Part shown: positions 5,801 through 9,744 of the stretch, piece after piece
Position numbering within the stretch: position 1 is the stretch's first letter
How the letters are laid out: the number at the start of each line of letters is the position of its first letter
Source: Myxococcales bacterium
GTDB lineage: Bacteria > Myxococcota > Polyangia > Fen-1088
Assembly (NCBI GenBank): GCA_003155465.1
Contig: PMCR01000203.1
Coordinates: 18,540-28,283 of the forward strand
Length of the DNA: 9,744 nucleotides
Direction of reading: 5' to 3'
Translations under genes and position numbers: made by a program
The notes under the pieces: model-generated
The model's input: the letters and a program-made list of their open reading frames with translations, nothing else
The model's database searches: none
Told to the model about the DNA's origin: nothing

Positions 5801-8296
5801 CGCGTCCTGACCCTCGATCACCGCCCACAAGCGCTCAAGCAGTCCCGCCAACTCGTCACCGCGGGATTGCTGGCGACAGATCGCAGCCAGACGATCGAGG
5901 CCACGCACATCGTCGGGGGCATGCTCGAGAAGCCGGCGGCAAGCCGCTTCCGCCTCATCGGGCTTGCCCATCTGCTCCAGCACCTCGGCCAGCGCCGCGG
6001 TGACCGCGTTGCGCGCCGGGCCCTCATCCAGGGCTTGCTCGCGCAGAACCAGGCACTCGGCCAACTTGGTTCCCTGGCCGAGCGCCTGCAGACCGTCGAC
6101 CAGTAGGTCTAGAGGTGCGCCATCGGGCTCGACTGAGAGGGCCGCCTCCAGGGCGGTCTGCGCCTGCGACGCCTGCCCCGCGTCTTGCGCCGCCTGTGCG
6201 ATCCGCAGGTAAGCCTCGCCAACCACGGCCGTCGTGCCCGACTGATGGGTCAGCAGGCCTCCATACTCACGCTGGCTCTCCTCCCACTCCCCCGCCCGCC
6301 AGAGGATGCGGGCCAGGCCAAGACGCGCCTCCTCATTGCCCAGATCGAGATCGAGCAGCACCCGGTAGGCGGCCGCCGCGTCCTTTGCGTCCTGCAGCCG
6401 TTCCCCCAACACCGAGCCCAGACGCTGCAGCAGCGCCTTGGCTTCTTCTGGCCTCACCTCGGCCAGGCGCCGGTGCAACACCTCAACCAGCCCAGCCCAG
6501 TCGCCCGTCTCGCCCGCGATGGCCTCCAAGGCATCCAGGGCCGGCACGCAGGTTGGATCTGCGCGCAACGCCGATTCCAGCAGGCTCACCGCCTTATCGC
6601 CTTCCGGCGACGTCTCGTGTACGAGACGAGCCGCCTCACAGAAGCGCGCCGCCCTCTGTCCGGCCGAGTCGGGGGTACGTGCATCGGCTGCCCAGGCCGC
6701 CAGGGTTTGCGCCGCCCCTGCAGCGTCGCCTCGCTGTGCGTAGACGTCCATCAGGCGTTGCCAGGCCGCCTGCGCGATCGGGCCCGGCGCTTCGCCCTGC
6801 AGACACTCGTTCAACCATTCGATGGCGGCCTCCTCGTCCCCCAACACCAGGCACAAAGCCGCCATCTGGCGCGCCGCCTCGGCCCGTGGCACCGCGGGAT
6901 CGGGCCAATCCTCGCGCAAGAGCAGGCCATCGAGGCTGTCCACCGCCTTGGCGCAGAGGTCCGGCTCGCCCGAGGCTGCAGCCAACTCGGCCATCTCGAT
7001 GGTGGCGGCGACGTCATCCGGAGATCCGGGCGAGGCGGAGAGAGCCCGCCGCCCCAGCATCGGCAAAATCTCGTCCCAGCGACCTTCCGCCCCAAGACGC
7101 AAGGCCAGGGCACGAACGGCGGGGCCAATCGTGAGGCGGTCGGCCAGCGCCTCCTCCAGCGCCCTGGCGGCGCGGTCCGTCTGCTCTGCCCATGCCCACT
7201 GGCGCGCCGCCGCCAGCAAGGCAAACCTGCGGTCCATGCGCGAACCGTCGCTGCTCCCGGCCAAGCTTTCGAACAGCTCGGCCGCCTGCGCTGGACGACC
7301 GCTCTCGCTCGCGGCGATGGCCTTGGCAGAAAGAGCGCTGGCCAGTCCCGGCCAGCGTTCCAGCGCGGCCGAAGCTGTCGTCTCGGCTTCAGGCAGGGAC
7401 TCGGCCGCCGAGGAGAGCAGATTCAGCAGACGGGAGGTTCCCGATCGATCCCCGGCCTCCACGGGTGCCGCCTGTCGATAGCTCTGCAGCGCGCTCGACA
7501 CGTCCCCGGCCAGGAGGGCACTCTCGGCCGCCGCCAGCCGGCTCATGGTCGCAGCATGGTCGGCCAGCCGAGCCGGCACCACCGCAAGGCCCGCTGGCTC
7601 GGGAGCGTCCTCGGACGGGAAAAAGGCAACCGTGAGGCGTTGCGCGGCCGCCTCGGCGCGCAGGGCGGTACCGTCCAAGTGCCGGCGCTCGGGCATCCGC
7701 CACCCATGCATGGGCAGAAGGGCAAGCAAGGCCAGCTCGCGCACATCGATCTCCAAGTCGGTCGCGCCCTCGAGGTGCACGAGAGGGGCCACGCCCTCGT
7801 CAGGCTGGCGCGATGGCGCCGCGCCCACGGCGGTAAAAAGCGCGGTCACCAACAAGGGCGGTGGCACGGGAAGAAAGCCGTACACTCGCACGTCGAACAT
7901 AGAGAGGCGGGCGCGGCCCGGCTGCACCATGGTGAACGCACCAGTGGCGGTGAATCCGGCCTGCCGATCCCCAAGCACGGCCCGCGCCCCGATGCGAACC
8001 AGGCCATCATCGATCTCAACTTCCGGGCCGAAAAGGCCGTAGTCCGCCAGGCGCGCGTCCCGCAAGAACCCAGCCAGATCATCGGCCTCGAACGACACCG
8101 CCATCTCGCGCAGCTTGAGGCGATGATTCTTGAACCGGGTGACTCCCCCCGACAGATCGAATGGAAAACGCAGGTTGGGGATCTCCAGCTCCAACTTCTC
8201 CACCCGGCCAAACGCAGCGATGTCCCGACCAGCCAGACTCAGCAGGCCCCGTCCCTCGACAAAGGTAAGTCGGAATGCCCCTTCAGTGTCAGCCAT
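2864..8296 (-). CDS. Giant TPR-repeat protein with N-terminal beta-rich (AsmA/LmeA-like?) domain and degenerate M48-like C-terminal domain
   Basis: This is an 1810-residue protein of unknown function with no signal peptide or clear membrane segment, so probably cytoplasmic. Residues 1-240 are rich in alternating beta pattern (LELEIPNLRFPFDLSGG, LFGPEVEIDDGLVRIGA, FDVRVYGF) and recall AsmA/LmeA-type lipid-binding domains, though I cannot prove this. Residues about 245-1425 are continuous helical TPR-like repeats. The clearest are at 769-796, 1104-1154, 1171-1230 and 1241-1300, with A-x3-Y/A and P-[DG] turn signatures. A Ser/Gly linker (1430-1445) follows. Residues about 1585-1770 resemble an M48 peptidase layout with the HExxH helix replaced by FLVGRALEQARAG (1643-1655) and a retained ADRVGLL segment (1747-1753). 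The start is the ATG at 8296, overlapping the upstream stop by eight bases with a weak AAGG at 8303-8306. An in-frame ATG at 8344 would add a non-conserved-looking tail inside the upstream gene. The role is probably scaffolding of an envelope process with its membrane-protein neighbour (inference). Confidence 0.85.
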   Translation of the reverse strand: MADTEGAFRLTFVEGRGLLSLAGRDIAAFGRVEKLELEIPNLRFPFDLSGGVTRFKNHRLKLREMAVSFEADDLAGFLRDARLADYGLFGPEVEIDDGLVRIGARAVLGDRQAGFTATGAFTMVQPGRARLSMFDVRVYGFLPVPPPLLVTALFTAVGAAPSRQPDEGVAPLVHLEGATDLEIDVRELALLALLPMHGWRMPERRHLDGTALRAEAAAQRLTVAFFPSEDAPEPAGLAVVPARLADHAATMSRLAAAESALLAGDVSSALQSYRQAAPVEAGDRSGTSRLLNLLSSAAESLPEAETTASAALERWPGLASALSAKAIAASESGRPAQAAELFESLAGSSDGSRMDRRFALLAAARQWAWAEQTDRAARALEEALADRLTIGPAVRALALRLGAEGRWDEILPMLGRRALSASPGSPDDVAATIEMAELAAASGEPDLCAKAVDSLDGLLLREDWPDPAVPRAEAARQMAALCLVLGDEEAAIEWLNECLQGEAPGPIAQAAWQRLMDVYAQRGDAAGAAQTLAAWAADARTPDSAGQRAARFCEAARLVHETSPEGDKAVSLLESALRADPTCVPALDALEAIAGETGDWAGLVEVLHRRLAEVRPEEAKALLQRLGSVLGERLQDAKDAAAAYRVLLDLDLGNEEARLGLARILWRAGEWEESQREYGGLLTHQSGTTAVVGEAYLRIAQAAQDAGQASQAQTALEAALSVEPDGAPLDLLVDGLQALGQGTKLAECLVLREQALDEGPARNAVTAALAEVLEQMGKPDEAEAACRRLLEHAPDDVRGLDRLAAICRQQSRGDELAGLLERLWAVIEGQDAPAGVDSEAIGLEWAGLLSQRDDGRVQAESVLRRLADHGSRAALEPLSALLAKNGALDEADALLLARVDSETDGTAAGALLVERARLHLDRPQGEGPALMLLQSVGRAVLSDDALDLRADLAERSGDTIDAIACWQRLRALRKDDRAARDEVDRRLAAAVMRPTVATETERAMLEELLDANPSDGALAEALFDVYGRLPEAEQRNRAWAALLERVPGLPPSCHTRWHLAQAEAAERSGNTAMAEVELARASALDSGAQARAGQLTLQARLQAGRGQLDEARALLDEALALSPDHGGALAAQADLAYRAQDWDQARKAYARLAAVPDVAAVVAPDKLALRRAELAEMFGDHGDAESAYQELARLDPHHAGAREALAGFALARNDHAGAAARLEEVLHLLPRDSVERLTDIRHRLGETHLALGNLAAAQENLEMALASDADRAGVLECLVETYQRLGLYREAAASCERLSRKLDDPHKKAETLYRRGEILRVALGDMDGANDAYLRSSDVDPGFAPTLARLVTYYWERGDLANLAEVGSGLIRAASRPLPGEPDLPFLVAVAALLASKDEELARSALHEVVFDVDPVARRLGELVRRACRPASSGTASSGGSESGMRRLPAERGLFEKLDLVFASMRTATPLQFEADLCAAALRGVLGDPADVGPALLAAYLQQRCGRPTLARAARDLALFLDPDLACQGSLASLGAQNSPVAAAWSPTVAEHPLCRGPLRRVLRALAPALAEVPHAGGAPVDGAPLEAKAEAVFQELRDQLGAPVPRAVVRGEGAEVTFAATQPLTVIMGARVESLDVAELRFLVGRALEQARAGTLAVARLSIDSLRGLLRGVIRAVSLSASDAEAGEQDSESVRAADWASLLSQPQIARLMPGGKARADLLVDAGEALTRPPDLEGYVRGCRYTADRVGLLCCGSPLVALRALAGQLKHDGTPPAEKGARQERVRSSTALREIIAFMLSDEYASLVED
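2868..2872 (-). promoter_or_regulatory. murI: Ribosome binding site of murI, inside the end of the TPR gene
   Basis: Read on the minus strand this is GAGGA, five bases before the murI ATG. It lies within the last codons of the upstream gene, whose TGA (2866-2864) is one base from the ATG. It decides the murI start at 2862 over the longer open frame. Confidence 0.7.
8289..8296 (-). other. Eight-base stop/start overlap (ATGGCTGA) coupling the membrane protein and TPR genes
   Basis: On the minus strand the TPR start codon and the membrane protein stop codon share ATGGCTGA. Only a weak AAGG lies at a suitable distance upstream. Translation of the giant gene therefore likely relies on ribosomes finishing the membrane protein, which would set a fixed ratio between the two. 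Confidence 0.6.
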
Positions 8297-8978
8297 GATG
8301 CGCCTTGACACCATCATTGTAGAACAGGCGGCCGCGGCGTCCACCGAAGGTGAGAAGGAGCACGACGCTGAACAGGACGCCCAGGGCCGCGGTCAGAAGG
8401 GGCATCTGAATCATGAGGGTCGAGGCCAGTTGGTCGAGGTCGGCTGCAGCGGGTGGCGCGTCCCCGATCCGTGCATAGGCCTTGGCGGCCACTTGCTGCA
8501 ACACGGGTAGGGCATCCCCCACCCCCTTGCGCACGACCACGAGCAAGAAAGCCCCGCTGCTCAGGTGAAAAGCCATCCCGGCCCGAGCCGCAAACACACT
8601 GGCACGGCCGGCGCGAGGATCGTCGGAAAACACCGCTGCCACGGCGAAGAGAAACGCCAGCGCCAGCGTCAGACGGGCGGCAGCCTTCACCCAGGCTGCA
8701 ACCGGGTGAGCCCGATCCACGGCCTCGTCCAGCGCGATCTGCCCCCGGACGAGCACTTCCTTGTCAGCGTCGGCCAGTCCGTCCATGCGGACGTCGACCA
8801 TCGATCGGCCCGTCGCTAGCCGGCGCAGGTCGGTCAGGCCTCCAAAGAACAGGCCAGCGCCATCCAGCAACATGAATACGGCAAGCAGGGTGACCCAGCG
8901 AGGCCGACGCGACTGCAGTGAGGAGACCTCGCCGGAAGGCCGCTTCCACCCATCCCGCGGACCCTGGGCGGCGCTCAT
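8289..8978 (-). CDS. Four-helix integral membrane protein of unknown function
   Basis: I do not recognise the family of this 229-residue protein. Four hydrophobic segments are visible at about residues 28-50, 96-117, 128-149 and 187-211. The basic run SRRPRW before the first predicts a cytoplasmic N-terminus. Arg/Lys-rich FGGRRGR after the last predicts a cytoplasmic C-terminus. A loop of about 45 acidic and basic residues (51-95) would face the periplasm. There is no cleavable signal peptide and no catalytic motif. Its ATG lies six bases after the stop of the parvulin gene, with only a weak GGG as ribosome binding site. Its own TGA overlaps the ATG of the giant TPR gene in ATGGCTGA. This strongly suggests the two proteins are made together, and it may anchor the TPR protein at the inner membrane (inference). 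Confidence 0.8.
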   Translation of the reverse strand: MSAAQGPRDGWKRPSGEVSSLQSRRPRWVTLLAVFMLLDGAGLFFGGLTDLRRLATGRSMVDVRMDGLADADKEVLVRGQIALDEAVDRAHPVAAWVKAAARLTLALAFLFAVAAVFSDDPRAGRASVFAARAGMAFHLSSGAFLLVVVRKGVGDALPVLQQVAAKAYARIGDAPPAAADLDQLASTLMIQMPLLTAALGVLFSVVLLLTFGGRRGRLFYNDGVKAHHG

Positions 8979-8984
8979 CCCATT

Positions 8985-9744
8985 TCAGAACCGCGGCGGC
9001 GAGCAGGGCTCATAGGCCACAGCACCCTCGGGCCCGCCCTCGTAGCGCAACAGATCCACGTTCACGTCGATCTTCTTCGCGTCTCTCGCCTCCTGGCAAC
9101 GCCGCCGCGCCCAGTCCATCACAACCGACTGCCCCTTCTGCTGGACAGCATCATCTGCCATGTGCTGCTTTTCTTTGTCGAACTCGGCCATATCGGGCTT
9201 CTGATGTTCCTTCAGCCTGACCACGATGAAGCTGCCCAGTTCCTGGAAAGGCCCGCCGAGCGGTGCCGCGCTCGACAGCTCGAAGGCCGCCTTGGCCACC
9301 GTGGGCGCCGGTCCAATGCCCTGCACCTTGGAACCGTGGCGCGCATACAGGCCGGTCTCCTCCGCCGCAAGAACGTCCTTCTTGCTGCCCTTGTCGTCGT
9401 CGGTCGGGGCCGGGAAGAGATCCTTCAGGGTCTTGCTCGGCTCTGCCTTGGCCTTGGCCAGGGCGGCCTCGGCCCCGAGCTTGGCGCGTGCCTGCGAACG
9501 CTCCTGGAGCAACTCGGCCTCGGCGATCTCCACACGCGCCTGCTCGAAGGGAATGTCGCCCTCGCGGGCGGACTCGGGAACAATCAAGGCCAGGCCAGCC
9601 GCGATCTTCACCGGTCCGACCAACTCGCCGTCCTTGGCGGCCCACACCTTGTCCTCAACCTCAGAACCCAGCGTCGTGCCACCCTTGCGCTGCCATCCCA
9701 GATCCCCGCCGCGCGCCCGGCTATGGGGATCATCAGAAAGCGTC
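8985..9744 (-). CDS. SurA/PpiD-like parvulin-type peptidyl-prolyl isomerase, C-terminal part (5' end beyond window)
   Basis: This is the last 252 residues of a periplasmic-type folding chaperone; the frame is open to the right edge, so the start and any signal peptide are missing. The first visible residues read LSDDPHSRARGGDLGW, the parvulin (PpiC/rotamase) signature. GELVGPVKIAAGLALIV (visible 39-55) follows, the usual G-E-x-S-x-P-V stretch. The conserved parvulin His of GYHII is replaced by Ala52, so this domain may be catalytically weak. A charged Ala/Glu/Lys helix (visible 58-105) leads to a second parvulin-like module (about 128-180: ETGLYARHG, AAFELS, FIVVRLKEH). A terminal helix and strand (DWARRRCQEARDAKKIDVNVDLL) then resemble the C-terminus of SurA/PpiD proteins. 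It is the most upstream visible gene of the minus-strand unit, six bases before the membrane protein gene. Such proteins assist folding of outer-membrane or exported proteins. Confidence 0.85.
   Translation of the reverse strand, partial: TLSDDPHSRARGGDLGWQRKGGTTLGSEVEDKVWAAKDGELVGPVKIAAGLALIVPESAREGDIPFEQARVEIAEAELLQERSQARAKLGAEAALAKAKAEPSKTLKDLFPAPTDDDKGSKKDVLAAEETGLYARHGSKVQGIGPAPTVAKAAFELSSAAPLGGPFQELGSFIVVRLKEHQKPDMAEFDKEKQHMADDAVQQKGQSVVMDWARRRCQEARDAKKIDVNVDLLRYEGGPEGAVAYEPCSPPRF

Noticed and set aside
6185..8308. 707-residue plus-strand open frame opposite the N-terminal half of the TPR gene
   Set aside because: It is a GC-rich shadow frame with Arg/Gln/Gly/His-rich low-complexity translation and no motif. 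The opposite strand carries a single 5.4 kb frame with TPR repeats and tight operon spacing.
1..9744. CRISPR arrays, insertion sequences, tRNA or rRNA genes
   Set aside because: I saw no regularly spaced repeats, transposase motifs, terminal inverted repeats or recognisable tRNA/rRNA stretches on either strand.

Overview
The window is ordinary-looking chromosomal DNA with high GC content. It carries no mobile element, CRISPR array, rRNA or tRNA that I can see. The GC richness, very long shadow reading frames, a giant TPR protein and a SurA-like chaperone suggest a Myxococcota or other deltaproteobacterial-type genome. That taxonomic guess is inference, not proof.

Layout. Bases 1-764 (+) hold the end of an SGNH/GDSL esterase resembling rhamnogalacturonan acetylesterase, probably cut by the left edge. 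A 100-base gap follows, containing a possible leaderless promoter. Bases 865-1971 (+) hold a two-gene unit: a flavoprotein with a compact four-cysteine motif typical of iron-sulfur flavoproteins, then a rubrerythrin-type diiron protein without a rubredoxin domain. Together they look like an oxygen or peroxide defence pair. A 33-base convergent junction without an obvious terminator separates them from the minus-strand block.

Bases 2005-9744 (-) form one tightly packed unit, read right to left. It begins with the C-terminal part of a SurA/PpiD-like parvulin protein, running off the right edge. Six bases later comes a small four-helix membrane protein, which overlaps by 8 bases an 1810-residue TPR protein. 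One base after that comes glutamate racemase (murI). The spacing implies co-transcription and translational coupling. The content suggests an envelope-biogenesis operon: a folding factor, a membrane protein, a scaffold and a peptidoglycan precursor enzyme.

The main point of interest is the 1810-residue protein. It has a beta-rich N-terminal region, reminiscent of AsmA/LmeA-type lipid-binding domains but lacking a signal peptide. About 1150 residues of TPR-like helical repeats follow. The C-terminal domain looks like a degenerate M48 metalloprotease with the zinc-binding HExxH lost. With its membrane-protein neighbour it is the best candidate here for an undescribed system.
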